From contig NZ_JASSOT010000050.1 of NCBI RefSeq assembly GCF_030238365.1, forward strand, positions 1 through 64,000: 64,000 nucleotides of DNA, written 5' to 3'. Both the position numbers and the translations under genes were made by a program. Position 1 is the stretch's first letter, and each line of letters opens with the position of its first letter. Shown one piece after another: positions 55,739 to 64,000 of this stretch. Source of the stretch: Lelliottia wanjuensis (GTDB lineage: Bacteria; Pseudomonadota; Gammaproteobacteria; Enterobacterales; Enterobacteriaceae). The notes under the pieces are model-generated. The model saw only the letters and a program-made list of their open reading frames with translations, was not told the origin of the DNA and did no database searches.

Positions 55739-56487
55739 AACCGCTGCTTCGCGCCGTAGCACCCGCGCTGCTGATTGCCGGGCTGCTCTTCTCGCCGCAG
55801 CTGTTTGCGGCCAACGGCGATATCACCCTCTTTAGTTCGGCCACCACCGACGGCGGCCAGGATTACAACGTCAAAATTGAAATCCTGATCATGATGACCC
55901 TCCTGGGTCTGCTGCCGGTGATGCTCCTGATGATGACCTGCTTTACGCGCTTTATCATCGTGCTGGCGATCCTGCGCCAGGCGCTCGGGTTGCAGCAAAG
56001 CCCGCCAAATAAAATCCTCACCGGCATCGCGCTGGCCCTGACGCTGCTGGTGATGCGCCCGGTCTGGACCACGATTTACGACGAGGCCATCGTGCCGTTT
56101 CAGAATGACGAAATCACCATGAAACAGGCGCTCGGTAAAGCGGAAACGCCACTCAAGCACTACATGCTGGCGCAGACCAGCAATAAAGCGATGGCGCAGA
56201 TGATGGACATCGCCAAAGTCACGGGCGATCCGCGCGAGCAGGATCTGACGGTGGTGACTCCCGCGTACCTGTTAAGCGAGCTGAAAACCGCCTTCCAGAT
56301 TGGCTTTATGATCTACATCCCGTTCCTGGTCATCGACCTGATTGTCGCCAGTATTCTGATGGCGATGGGGATGATGATGCTCTCGCCGCTGATTGTCTCT
56401 CTGCCGTTTAAGCTGATGCTGTTTGTGCTCTGCGACGGCTGGACGCTGATCGTCGGGACGCTCACCTCCAGCGTGCAAGGGATATAG
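55735..56487 (+). CDS. LfiP, export gate protein
   Basis: This 250-residue FliP homologue has a signal peptide (ending LFAANG), conserved membrane segments (ILIMMTLLGLLPVMLLMMTC, FTRFIIVLAILRQALGLQQ) and C-terminal FKLMLFVLCDGWTLIVGTL. It has an ATGA overlap with lfiN. Confidence 0.96.
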   Translation: MKPLLRAVAPALLIAGLLFSPQLFAANGDITLFSSATTDGGQDYNVKIEILIMMTLLGLLPVMLLMMTCFTRFIIVLAILRQALGLQQSPPNKILTGIALALTLLVMRPVWTTIYDEAIVPFQNDEITMKQALGKAETPLKHYMLAQTSNKAMAQMMDIAKVTGDPREQDLTVVTPAYLLSELKTAFQIGFMIYIPFLVIDLIVASILMAMGMMMLSPLIVSLPFKLMLFVLCDGWTLIVGTLTSSVQGI

Positions 56488-56489
56488 CC

Positions 56490-56762
56490 ATGGTGACGAT
56501 GGATATTGCCGGTGACATCATGGCGAGCGGCATCAAACTGGTGCTGATTATCTCGGCGGTGGCCATTATTCCGAGCCTGATCGTCGGCCTGTGCGTCAGT
56601 ATTTTCCAGGCGACCACGCAAATTAACGAACAGACCCTGAGCTTTCTGCCGCGTCTGCTGGTGACGCTGGCGGTGTTGATCGTGGGCGGCAAATGGATGC
56701 TGACCCAGCTGGTCGATTTTACCGTCAATATCTTTCACCAGGCGGCGGCGCTGGTAGGCTGA
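56490..56762 (+). CDS. LfiQ, export gate protein
   Basis: This 90-residue FliQ homologue has two membrane helices and the conserved IPSLIVGLCVSIFQATTQIN motif. It sits between lfiP and lfiR in the usual order. Confidence 0.95.
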   Translation: MVTMDIAGDIMASGIKLVLIISAVAIIPSLIVGLCVSIFQATTQINEQTLSFLPRLLVTLAVLIVGGKWMLTQLVDFTVNIFHQAAALVG

Positions 56763-56767
56763 CGGCC

Positions 56768-57541
56768 ATGGGCATTGATATTCATACCCTGATTAACCCG
56801 CTGATGGCGCTGGTTCTGCCGTTTGTGCGCATCCTGGCGTTTATCCACTTCTGTCCGGTGCTGGACAACCGCGCCTTTAGCAAACGCATCAAAGCCGCCC
56901 TCGCGCTGGCGCTGTCGGTGATCATCACCCCGATGCTACCGGAAAAAGTGCTGCTCACCGGGCTGTTGTCGGTGCGCACCATTTTGCTCATCGGCGAGCA
57001 GATGCTGTGGGGCATGCTGTTTGGCATGGCGATGCATCTGGTGTTTGTCGCCCTGCAGACCGCCGGACATATTCTGTCGATGAATATGGGCCTCGGGATG
57101 GCGATGATGAACGACCCGGTCAACGGCAGTTCGACCACCGTGATTTCGCAGATTATTTACACCTTCTGCGGCCTGCTGTTTTTCATCATGGACGGGCATC
57201 TGCTGGTGGTGACGATCCTGTTTAAAGGTTTTGTCTGGTGGCCCATCGGCCAGGCGATTAATAAGCCAACATTATTATTAATCGTCCAGAGTCTGGGCTG
57301 GATCATGTCCGCAGCGACCTTAATCGCCATTCCCACCACCTTCGTGATGCTGATTGTGCAGGGCGGGTTTGGCCTGCTGAACCGTATTTCACCCACCCTG
57401 AACCTGTTCTCGCTGGGCTTTCCTATCAGCATGCTGTTTGGCCTGCTCTGTATTTCGATGATGATGACCAATATTCCCGACCACTATCTCAACCTGACCA
57501 ATGAAATTCTGGCCAGGCTCGAAGCCGTAAGGAGCCACTGA
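56768..57541 (+). CDS. LfiR, export gate protein
   Basis: This 257-residue FliR homologue is multi-spanning, with LVLPFVRILAFIHFCPVLDN near the start. The ATG at 56768 (5 bp after the lfiQ stop) is preferred over an upstream in-frame start inside lfiQ. Confidence 0.94.
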   Translation: MGIDIHTLINPLMALVLPFVRILAFIHFCPVLDNRAFSKRIKAALALALSVIITPMLPEKVLLTGLLSVRTILLIGEQMLWGMLFGMAMHLVFVALQTAGHILSMNMGLGMAMMNDPVNGSSTTVISQIIYTFCGLLFFIMDGHLLVVTILFKGFVWWPIGQAINKPTLLLIVQSLGWIMSAATLIAIPTTFVMLIVQGGFGLLNRISPTLNLFSLGFPISMLFGLLCISMMMTNIPDHYLNLTNEILARLEAVRSH

Positions 57542-58674
57542 TGGCCCAGGGCGGAGATAAGAGCGAAAAACCCACCCCCCAGAAACTGCGCAAAGCGCGG
57601 GAAAAGGGCGATCTGCCGCGCTCGAAAGACCTGACCATGGCGGTGGGGCTGCTGACCTCGTTTATTACCCTGAGCAGCTTTTTTCCCTATTACCAGCAGC
57701 TGATTAGCGAGTCCTTTACCTCAGTCGGCATGATGGCCGGGCGGCTGGACGACAGCGGCGCGCTGAGCCAGTTTCTGATGCTCAACGTCTCGGTGATCCT
57801 GCGGTTTATCGCCACCCTCGCGCCGATTCCGCTGGCCTGTATTGTGGCGAGTCTGATCCCCGGCGGCTGGATTTTCACGATGTCGAAGCTGAAGCCGGAC
57901 TTTAAAAAAATCAGCCCCATCAGCGGCATCAAGCGCATGTTCGCCGCCAGCCATTTCGTTGAAGTCGGCAAGATGATGCTCAAGTGCGGGGTGATTCTGG
58001 CGGTGCTCTACTCGATGGTGCACAGCTCGCTGAACCCGCTGCTGCATCTGCAGAAGCTCAACCTCAACCAGGCGATCCACGCCGGTTTCGGCATTTTTCA
58101 CCATGTGCTGATCTACTTTATTTCAGTGATTGTGATTTTTGCCCTGCTCGACGTGCCGCTGACCAAATTCATGTTCACCAAAAAGATGCGCATGACCAAG
58201 CAAGAGGTGAAGGAAGAGTACAAGAATAACGACGGTAACCCGCAGATCAAAGGGCGCATCCGCCAGCTCCTGCGCCAGATGGCGATGGGCCAGATTAACC
58301 GCACCGTGCCAGAAGCGGACGTGATCATCACCAACCCAACCCACTTCGCGGTGGCGCTGAAATACGACCCGAACAAAGCCGAAGCGCCTTACATCGTGGC
58401 GAAAGGCGTTGACGATATCGCGCTCTACATCCGCGAAGTGGCGAGCCAGCATCAGATTGAAGTGGTGGAATTTCCGCCGCTGGCGCGCGCGGTGTACCAC
58501 TCCACGCGCGTGAACCAGCAGATCCCGGCCCAGCTTTTTCGCGCCATTGCGCACGTGCTGACCTACGTCATGCAACTCAAATCCTGGCGCACCGGCCAGC
58601 TTGAGGCCAAACCGAGCCTGAACAGGCAGATCAACATTCCAAAAGAGGTATTAAAAACCCATGGCGAACAGTAA
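57541..58674 (+). CDS. LfhB, export specificity switch protein
   Basis: This 377-residue FlhB homologue has four membrane helices (about residues 30-210) and the autocleavage motif NPTH (about 262-265 in IITNPTHFAVALKY). A cytoplasmic C-terminal domain follows. Cleavage lets LafE switch export from hook to filament. It overlaps lfhA by 14 bp. Confidence 0.95.
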   Translation: MAQGGDKSEKPTPQKLRKAREKGDLPRSKDLTMAVGLLTSFITLSSFFPYYQQLISESFTSVGMMAGRLDDSGALSQFLMLNVSVILRFIATLAPIPLACIVASLIPGGWIFTMSKLKPDFKKISPISGIKRMFAASHFVEVGKMMLKCGVILAVLYSMVHSSLNPLLHLQKLNLNQAIHAGFGIFHHVLIYFISVIVIFALLDVPLTKFMFTKKMRMTKQEVKEEYKNNDGNPQIKGRIRQLLRQMAMGQINRTVPEADVIITNPTHFAVALKYDPNKAEAPYIVAKGVDDIALYIREVASQHQIEVVEFPPLARAVYHSTRVNQQIPAQLFRAIAHVLTYVMQLKSWRTGQLEAKPSLNRQINIPKEVLKTHGEQ

Positions 58675-60757
58675 GTCGCAGCAGATGCTTGCCATTCTCC
58701 GTCAGGGCCGCATCGGCGTGCCGATATTGCTGCTCAGCGTGCTGGCGATGGTGATGCTGCCGTTGTCCCCGCTGATGCTGGATATTTTGTTCACCTTCAA
58801 CATCGTGCTGGCCGTGACGGTCCTGCTGGTGGCGGTGAACATGCAGCGCCCGCTCGATTTTGCGGTGTTCCCGACGCTCCTGCTGATCACCACCCTGATG
58901 CGACTGACCCTGAACGTCGCCTCCACGCGCGTGGTGTTGCTCCACGGCCACGAGGGGGAAGGCGCCGCCGGTAAGGTCATCGAAGCGTTTGGACAAGTGG
59001 TGATCGGCGGCGATTTCGTCGTCGGTTTCGTGGTCTTCATCATCCTGATGATCATCAACTTTGTGGTGGTCACCAAAGGGGCCGAGCGTATTTCCGAAGT
59101 TTCGGCGCGCTTTACCCTCGACGCCCTGCCCGGCAAACAGATGGCGATCGACGCCGACCTGAATGCGGGGCTGATTAACCAGAAACAGGCGCGCGACCGG
59201 CGTAAAGAGGTGTCGAAAGAGGCCGACTTCTACGGCGCGATGGACGGGGCCTCGAAGTTTGTCCGCGGTGACGCCATCGCCGGGATTATGGTGCTGGTGA
59301 TTAACGTCATCGGCGGGATCTGTATCGGTATCTTCAAATACGATCTCGATGCCAGCCACGCCTTCCAGCAGTACGTCCTGCTGACCATCGGTGACGGCCT
59401 GGCGGCGCAGATCCCTTCCCTGCTGCTGGCGACCGCCGCGGCGATTATCGTGACGCGCGTCAGCGACGGCGATGACGTCAGCGACGAGATCAAAACTCAG
59501 CTGCTCGCCAAACCGCATGTGCTCTACACCGCCGCATTCGTCATGTTTATTCTGGCGATTGTTCCGGGCATGCCGCACATCGCGTTTCTGTGCTTCACCG
59601 GGTTGCTGCTGTTTGCCGCCTGGCGGCAGAGCAAAGTGGTTAAACCCGCCGAGGAAGAGACCGATTACGAGGCGATCACCGACGCGCTGGGCCAGGACGC
59701 CGCGCCCGCGATTAACTGGGAAAGTATTCCGCTGGTCGAGCCGATTGGCCTGAATCTGGGGTACAAGCTGGTGACGCTGATTGATTCCGCCAAGGGCAGC
59801 CCGCTGTCGCAGCGTATTCGCGGGGTGCGCCAGGTGGTGTCCGAGCAGTGCGGCGTGCTGCTCCCGGAGATTCGCATCCGCGAAAACTTCCGCCTGAAGC
59901 CCGCGCAATACGCGATTTATATCAACGGCATCCGCACGGCGCTGGCGGAAGTGTATGCCGAAAAACTGATGGCGATCCCGGGGTCTGAGCTGTACGGCGA
60001 GATCGACGGCGTGCTGGATACGGATCCGGCCTACGGGATGGCGATCGTCTGGATCGATCCGGAGCAGAAAGCCAAAGCGCTGAACCTGGGTTATCAGGTG
60101 GTGGACTGCGCCAGCGTGGTGGCGACGCACGTCAACAAAGTGGCGCGCGAGCATTTGCCGGAGCTGTTTAACTACGACGACATCACTCATCTGCACTCCC
60201 GCCTGGCACAACAGGCGCCGAAGCTGGCCGAGGATCTGTCGAACGCCCTCAACTTTAGCCTGCTGCTGCGAATTTACCGCCAGCTGCTGCTGGAGCAGGT
60301 GTCGCTGAAAGATATCGTGACCATCGCTTCGACGCTGCTGGAGAGTTCGGCGGTGACCAAAGATCCGATCCTGCTGACCTCCGATGTGCGTTATGCCCTG
60401 CGTCGCGCGATTATTCACAACATCAATGGCGACCGGCAGAAGCTGTCGGCCTACACGATTGATAACGCGCTGGAGAATATGCTGCTGGGAGCGCTGAATC
60501 AGTCGCAGCAGGGCGGAAAAGTGGCGCTGGATAGCTTCCCGGTGGACCCGAACATTCTGACGCAACTGCAGAACACGATGCCGATCATTCAGGAGCAAAT
60601 GAAAGCCAAAGGGATGCCGCCGCTGCTGCTGGTGACGCCGCAGCTGCGACCGTTGATTTCACGTTATGGGCGTTTGTTTGCCAGCAATTTGAATGTGTTG
60701 TCGTATAACGAGGTGCCGGATGATAGTGATTTGACGATTGTGGGGACGTTGTCGTGA
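58661..60757 (+). CDS. LfhA, export gate and substrate receptor
   Basis: This 698-residue FlhA homologue has eight membrane helices in the first 330 residues and the FHIPEP-type motif region (VASTRVVLLHGHEGEGAAGK, FTLDALPGKQMAIDADLNAG). A cytoplasmic receptor domain (about 350-690) binds chaperone-substrate pairs. It ends the lfi/lfh operon. Confidence 0.96.
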   Translation: MANSKSQQMLAILRQGRIGVPILLLSVLAMVMLPLSPLMLDILFTFNIVLAVTVLLVAVNMQRPLDFAVFPTLLLITTLMRLTLNVASTRVVLLHGHEGEGAAGKVIEAFGQVVIGGDFVVGFVVFIILMIINFVVVTKGAERISEVSARFTLDALPGKQMAIDADLNAGLINQKQARDRRKEVSKEADFYGAMDGASKFVRGDAIAGIMVLVINVIGGICIGIFKYDLDASHAFQQYVLLTIGDGLAAQIPSLLLATAAAIIVTRVSDGDDVSDEIKTQLLAKPHVLYTAAFVMFILAIVPGMPHIAFLCFTGLLLFAAWRQSKVVKPAEEETDYEAITDALGQDAAPAINWESIPLVEPIGLNLGYKLVTLIDSAKGSPLSQRIRGVRQVVSEQCGVLLPEIRIRENFRLKPAQYAIYINGIRTALAEVYAEKLMAIPGSELYGEIDGVLDTDPAYGMAIVWIDPEQKAKALNLGYQVVDCASVVATHVNKVAREHLPELFNYDDITHLHSRLAQQAPKLAEDLSNALNFSLLLRIYRQLLLEQVSLKDIVTIASTLLESSAVTKDPILLTSDVRYALRRAIIHNINGDRQKLSAYTIDNALENMLLGALNQSQQGGKVALDSFPVDPNILTQLQNTMPIIQEQMKAKGMPPLLLVTPQLRPLISRYGRLFASNLNVLSYNEVPDDSDLTIVGTLS

Positions 60758-60863
60758 GATCCTGTTTGGCAATCATGCCGGTTAATCCTTTTATGAGCTT
60801 AGTGGAATTGTTCCGTTCACCTCATGTTCAGCAGAATATAATCACTTCATAACCTGTGAACGT

Positions 60864-60891
60864 GACAAGGGGGCTGCGCGGCCCCCTTGTC
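60864..60891 (+). terminator. Strong hairpin downstream of lfhA
   Basis: GACAAGGGGGC / GCCCCCTTGTC is an 11-bp perfect stem with a 6-base loop, 107 bp after the lfhA stop. There is no T-run. It is the probable end of the lfiM-lfhA transcript or the edge of the structured element. Confidence 0.7.
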
Positions 60892-61273
60892 AATCCCCGC
60901 GCCCCGCCATGAAATCGGTGCTTCGCACTACGCTCACCTCCCGGCCATCTGCCTGCGGTCGGCTCGACTCGACATCCTGTCTCGTTTCGCCTCTGGCCGC
61001 CATCCATGGCGTCCAGCCCTTGTCATCTGGCCTCCGGTTCGCCGATTTCTGCGGGGACCCACACCGGTGCCACATTCAGACGGCTAAGAAGGTTGAGGGA
61101 TCGTGAGTCCGGCTGAAAATCGCCGAAGCGTTTCCTGGAGGCCGGGTCGAGGCGCAGGGAAGCGCCGAGAGGGTGCGACCTGCATGGATGCAGGATCGCG
61201 CCCGACCCGATAGCCGTAAGGAATAAGCTGAGGGCACCGCGAAGCGGCGATTTTCTTTGCCGGGAGCCGGGGT

Positions 61274-61306
61274 TGCCAGGGTGGTGGCGATTGAGCCACC
61301 CTGGCA
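61274..61306. terminator. 11-bp hairpin TGCCAGGGTGG / CCACCCTGGCA
   Basis: A perfect stem surrounds an 11-base loop, with an alternative inner pairing GGTGGC / GCCACC. It lies inside the non-coding stretch and could be part of a structured transcript. Confidence 0.6.
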
Positions 61307-61412
61307 CGTTCACCGCAGAGTGATAGACCGGAAGCAGAGGAACGAAAGTGAACGGAACGATTCCACCGTCCCCATAAAGGGCTTAGCCAATTGGGAGAAC
61401 CAGCCGCTCACC

Positions 61413-62405
61413 TTACTCATCCAAAAACCGCAACTTCCACCCCGCCAGCGTGCGGGGCATTTTGCGCTGATCGCTGCCGTCGGTACTGTAATAACTAAAC
61501 ATCAGCCCACCCTCTTTGGCGGGTGAAATCCGCCCGGCCCAGATCTCCCCTTTCGGCGTGTACATCACGATGGCCGTGCGTTTGTTGGCGGAGCCCTGCA
61601 CCCACATGGAGATCACGCGGGCACCGATGTTGTCGATATCATCCTGATAAATATAAACATTCGCGCTGTTCACGAAGTTCTGGTAATCGTCGCCCACCAG
61701 CGCACGGAATTTGTCGTCGAGGGCCGCATCCGGAAAAATGCCCAGCGTCAGCAGCGTCGCTTTTGGTCGTGGATCGCTTTCCGCCATTTGGTACGCGCCG
61801 TCGAGGAACACTCCGGCGGGCATCGACATGCGACAGCCCCAGTCCGAGTTGCTGTAGACCTGCAGTGAACCATCGTTTTTGGGGATCAGCAGCAGTTTGC
61901 AGTTGGTGGTGTCCACCACCCGCTCCACCACCAGCATCCCGTAAAGTTTGCGCGCCTCGGCGGTGAACTCATCTTTGTTCAGACCCGCCCATGCGCGGAT
62001 ATCGAGGGTCTCGCTCCACTGGGCGCTACGGCTAAACTGAATCACCCCGCCGCTCATATTGGGCGCCAGCATGTTCCACCATTTTCCTTCCCACTTGAAA
62101 TCGCGATTGGTATCGGAAAGCGCGCTGATCCCCGCGTAGTACGCGCGTTCAATGCAGGTATCGGTGGTGCATTTTTCCAGCAGCTTTTCCCAGTCGCGAT
62201 ACTCTTTGTCGTTTCCTGCCACCCCTTCCTGATGAACCGCCTGCTGATAAACCACGGACAAGGTGCTGTCGAGCCAGTGCAGGTTGTCGTTATTACAGAT
62301 GGTATTTTCCAGCGGCGTTACGGCTCGCTGGCAGTTCACTGCCATGGCGCTACCGCTCAGTAAGAAGGTGAGGCAAAACAGAAAACGGCAAACGCGAGGG
62401 ATCAT
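61413..62405 (-). CDS. Periplasmic LprI-like (DUF1311) protein
   Basis: This 330-residue protein has a signal peptide (residues 1-22, ending SAMA) followed by a Cys-containing LprI/DUF1311-like segment (about 23-85: NCQRAVTPLENTICNNDNLH, KCTTDTCIERAYYAG). A longer beta-rich domain with Trp clusters follows. LprI-type domains occur in secreted proteins, some inhibiting lysozyme; here the fused C-terminal domain is not recognised. It is a likely chromosomal neighbour gene rather than part of the flagellar operon. Confidence 0.7.
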   Translation of the reverse strand: MIPRVCRFLFCLTFLLSGSAMAVNCQRAVTPLENTICNNDNLHWLDSTLSVVYQQAVHQEGVAGNDKEYRDWEKLLEKCTTDTCIERAYYAGISALSDTNRDFKWEGKWWNMLAPNMSGGVIQFSRSAQWSETLDIRAWAGLNKDEFTAEARKLYGMLVVERVVDTTNCKLLLIPKNDGSLQVYSNSDWGCRMSMPAGVFLDGAYQMAESDPRPKATLLTLGIFPDAALDDKFRALVGDDYQNFVNSANVYIYQDDIDNIGARVISMWVQGSANKRTAIVMYTPKGEIWAGRISPAKEGGLMFSYYSTDGSDQRKMPRTLAGWKLRFLDE

Positions 62406-62574
62406 ATTTGTTCAACTTTCATCCAATAATAGGGCTATTGTGGCGAATGGATCTGAGCTTTGCAATATAAACCCATTCACGATAACTATATGAATAGATA
62501 ATGAAAATGAAGTGTTAAGTTCTGTTTGTTTTTTGTCGCATTAAAAGAGGGGATGTATAAATTATGGACGCTTA

Positions 62575-62826
62575 ATGATGAAAATTGATAGTAGCAATCT
62601 CACCATGGCTACAGTTTCAGCCTACAGTTCACAAACAAACTCTTCGCGAAGCCCATTAGGTATCAAACGTTCTAGTGGAAATGCCTGCCCGCAAAGCGGC
62701 TACTGGCAAATTGATAATCCGGCGGTCACCAACGTGGTGAATGTGAAAAAGGGTGACACCATGCCCTGGCAGAATGGTTATCCGGTTAACTGGAAGCTGA
62801 TTGAATATGATCTGAAGAACGAATAA
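62575..62826 (+). CDS. Small unknown protein
   Basis: This 83-residue protein has no signal peptide or membrane helix. The N-terminal half is Ser/Thr-rich and disordered. The C-terminal half has CPQSGYWQIDNPA and KKGDTMPWQNGYPVNWKLIE, a Cys-Gly-Trp plus G-D-x-M-P pattern that I have seen only in small accessory proteins of secretion and toxin loci. I cannot assign a role. Two in-frame ATGs are adjacent (62575 and 62578). Confidence 0.6.
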   Translation: MMKIDSSNLTMATVSAYSSQTNSSRSPLGIKRSSGNACPQSGYWQIDNPAVTNVVNVKKGDTMPWQNGYPVNWKLIEYDLKNE

Positions 62827-63081
62827 TCTCGCTATTATTATTTTGCACGGGAAATTTTATTTCCGCCTTTCAGGTAATATGATTTCCCATTACTCCCTAT
62901 TTCTTCCTCCAAACCATAGTCCGAAATTATATTTCTACCTCATTATAGTGATTGCTTTTATCGATCGATAACAGACATTCGATCGACTTTGACAATTAAA
63001 AACGGTGCAGGTACGATCCTCTGAGTACCCTCGAATAATGTTAATTTATTGTTTATTACGATAAATTTTTGTGTGCGTCCC

Positions 63082-63120
63082 ATGTCAGCTAATTTGGTCA
63101 AAACCCGGAGCCATCAGTGA
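63082..63120 (+). CDS. Possible 12-codon leader peptide
   Basis: ATG at 63082 opens MSANLVKTRSHQ and stops at TGA (63118-63120), overlapping the GTG start of the next gene (63117). Such an overlap could couple translation. It has only a weak ribosome site and may be chance. Confidence 0.3.
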   Translation: MSANLVKTRSHQ

Positions 63121-64000
63121 TCACGAGCTTGAATTTCCGAAAGCCGCTGAATATCTGTTTTTCAGCCCTGTCTATTACTCTGGTCATCGTTTGTTTCCTG
63201 ATCACGCTGGCACAATGGGCTGATATTAAAGAATCCTGTAAAAGACAAAATCGGCTTTATATCAATAACGTCACGCTGTTTTTTAATAAATACCTCAGCG
63301 GCTATGAAGATATTGTGCGCGAAATGGCGCGTACCGCTGCGGATCAGCATAAATTCAGTACCTTAGAACATGACGATTTAGCGCTGAGGAACTGGCTGAT
63401 CGAACGTCTGCGTATCATGCCGGATGCCGTTTCAATCATTCATGCCAGTAATGACGGTCACTACACTCGCCTGCCCTATATCGAGAGTAAAGAGACCTGG
63501 GATCCGCGCAAAGAGCCGTGGTTCAGCATCGCCGTTGAGGACACCGACACCGCCCATTACAGCGTGACCAACGATATTTTCACCCACAAAGAGCGCGTAC
63601 TGACGATTTCACTCCCTGTCATCGACGGCGTCGACGGCTCGAACGACGGCGTACTGGCACTCAATCTCGACGCCGAAAAAAGCGAAGCGATCCTCAATGC
63701 CACTTACCCGCCGATGAAAAGCCGAACCTTTGTGATGACCAAAGAGGGCCAGATGGTCATAAGCCCCGGTTATAACATTGCGGACAGCACCCTTCAGGCC
63801 ATCGCCCGCAACGCGAATGCTTTTCGCGGCGAATTCTTTCTGAACGGGTATTACTATTTTTATCGCACCATCGGGCCGCAGGCGTGGTTTGTCGTCCAGG
63901 AAGTTGCCGAAAGCGAGATGAAACAGCTGGTACGCCATGGCAGCATCAAGGTCCTCTATGGAATGGTGCTCACCCAGGTCATTCTTTTATTTTGCTGGTG
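63117..64000 (+). CDS. Cache-domain membrane sensor (partial, runs off window)
   Basis: An open frame from a GTG (GGAG 9 bp upstream) runs to the window end: 294 residues seen. It has a membrane helix at about residues 15-38 (LSITLVIVCFLITLAQW). A periplasmic double-Cache region follows (about 40-280; IRMIRxMPD-like LRIMPDAVSI, WDPRKEPWFSIAV, HYSVTNDIFT, VLTISLPVIDGV). A second membrane helix starts at about 283 (VLYGMVLTQVILLFCWW). The output domain lies beyond the window; diguanylate cyclase and chemoreceptor are both possible. Confidence 0.8.
   Translation, partial: MITSLNFRKPLNICFSALSITLVIVCFLITLAQWADIKESCKRQNRLYINNVTLFFNKYLSGYEDIVREMARTAADQHKFSTLEHDDLALRNWLIERLRIMPDAVSIIHASNDGHYTRLPYIESKETWDPRKEPWFSIAVEDTDTAHYSVTNDIFTHKERVLTISLPVIDGVDGSNDGVLALNLDAEKSEAILNATYPPMKSRTFVMTKEGQMVISPGYNIADSTLQAIARNANAFRGEFFLNGYYYFYRTIGPQAWFVVQEVAESEMKQLVRHGSIKVLYGMVLTQVILLFCW

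Larger units (their letters stand above)
60758..61412. other. Hairpin-rich non-coding stretch right of the flagellar locus
   Basis: This is 655 bp with no convincing protein gene; short frames on both strands lack start signals and family resemblance. The left end has a strong hairpin (60864-60891). The right part holds GGCGC/GCGCC (61151-61166), CCTGCAT/ATGCAGG (61179-61194) and an 11-bp stem at 61274-61306. The clustering suggests a structured RNA or a dispersed repeat element. Confidence 0.55.

Noticed and set aside
58631..60598. 655-residue open frame on the minus strand opposite lfhA
   Set aside because: It is antisense to a clear FlhA gene, with His/Arg/Gln-rich composition typical of GC-rich shadow frames and no recognisable domain.

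Overview
The window is chromosomal DNA from an enteric bacterium of the order Enterobacterales. An Enterobacter- or Citrobacter-like host fits the gene families, the GC-rich core and the gene order, but no species-level marker is present. Almost the whole window is a complete secondary (lateral, Flag-2 / laf) flagellar locus. It is interrupted by a contact-dependent growth inhibition (CDI) island.

Layout. Positions 1-300 hold three 66-bp tandem palindromic units. Positions 300-8704 (minus strand) hold lafBCDEFSTU (cap, chaperones, hook-length control, FliL, sigma-28, stator). They are followed without a real gap by an NlpC/P60 peptidase and a ParM-ParR pair. lafA (flagellin) is at 8905-9753 (minus). 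The plus-strand pair lafZ (ToxR-like membrane regulator) and a small ToxS-like partner is at 10434-11838. The CDI island follows: cdiB, cdiC (HlyC-type acyltransferase), a 3184-residue cdiA and its immunity gene (12343-24534). A low-GC graveyard then runs to about 29460. It contains orphan toxin tips, at least four intact and two broken immunity-like genes, three symE copies and duplicated flanks. Positions 29610-39346 (minus) hold lafW and lfgLKJIHGFEDCB. Positions 39434-44039 (plus) hold lfgA, lfgM, lfgN, a two-domain glycosyltransferase and a methyltransferase. A HigBA toxin-antitoxin module follows (44290-44955, minus). Positions 44999-53977 (minus) hold lafK, lfiEFGHIJ, a second glycosyltransferase and an unidentified cysteine-containing protein. 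Positions 54463-60757 (plus) hold the export apparatus lfiM, N, P, Q, R, lfhB and lfhA. The right end has a hairpin-rich non-coding stretch, a periplasmic LprI-like protein, a small unknown ORF and the start of a Cache-domain membrane sensor that runs off the window.

How it works together. LafK is a sigma-54 activator. Good -24/-12 sigma-54 elements lie in front of lafB and lfgB, so the hook/rod operon and the lafB operon are probably its targets. LafS (sigma-28) and LfgM (anti-sigma) would then control flagellin. LafZ may sense the envelope and feed into this circuit. The glycosyltransferases and methyltransferase probably decorate the flagellum. The CDI island makes a surface effector that kills neighbours, and its 3' tail records past toxin/immunity exchanges. 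All annotation was made by reading the sequence; no database search was run.
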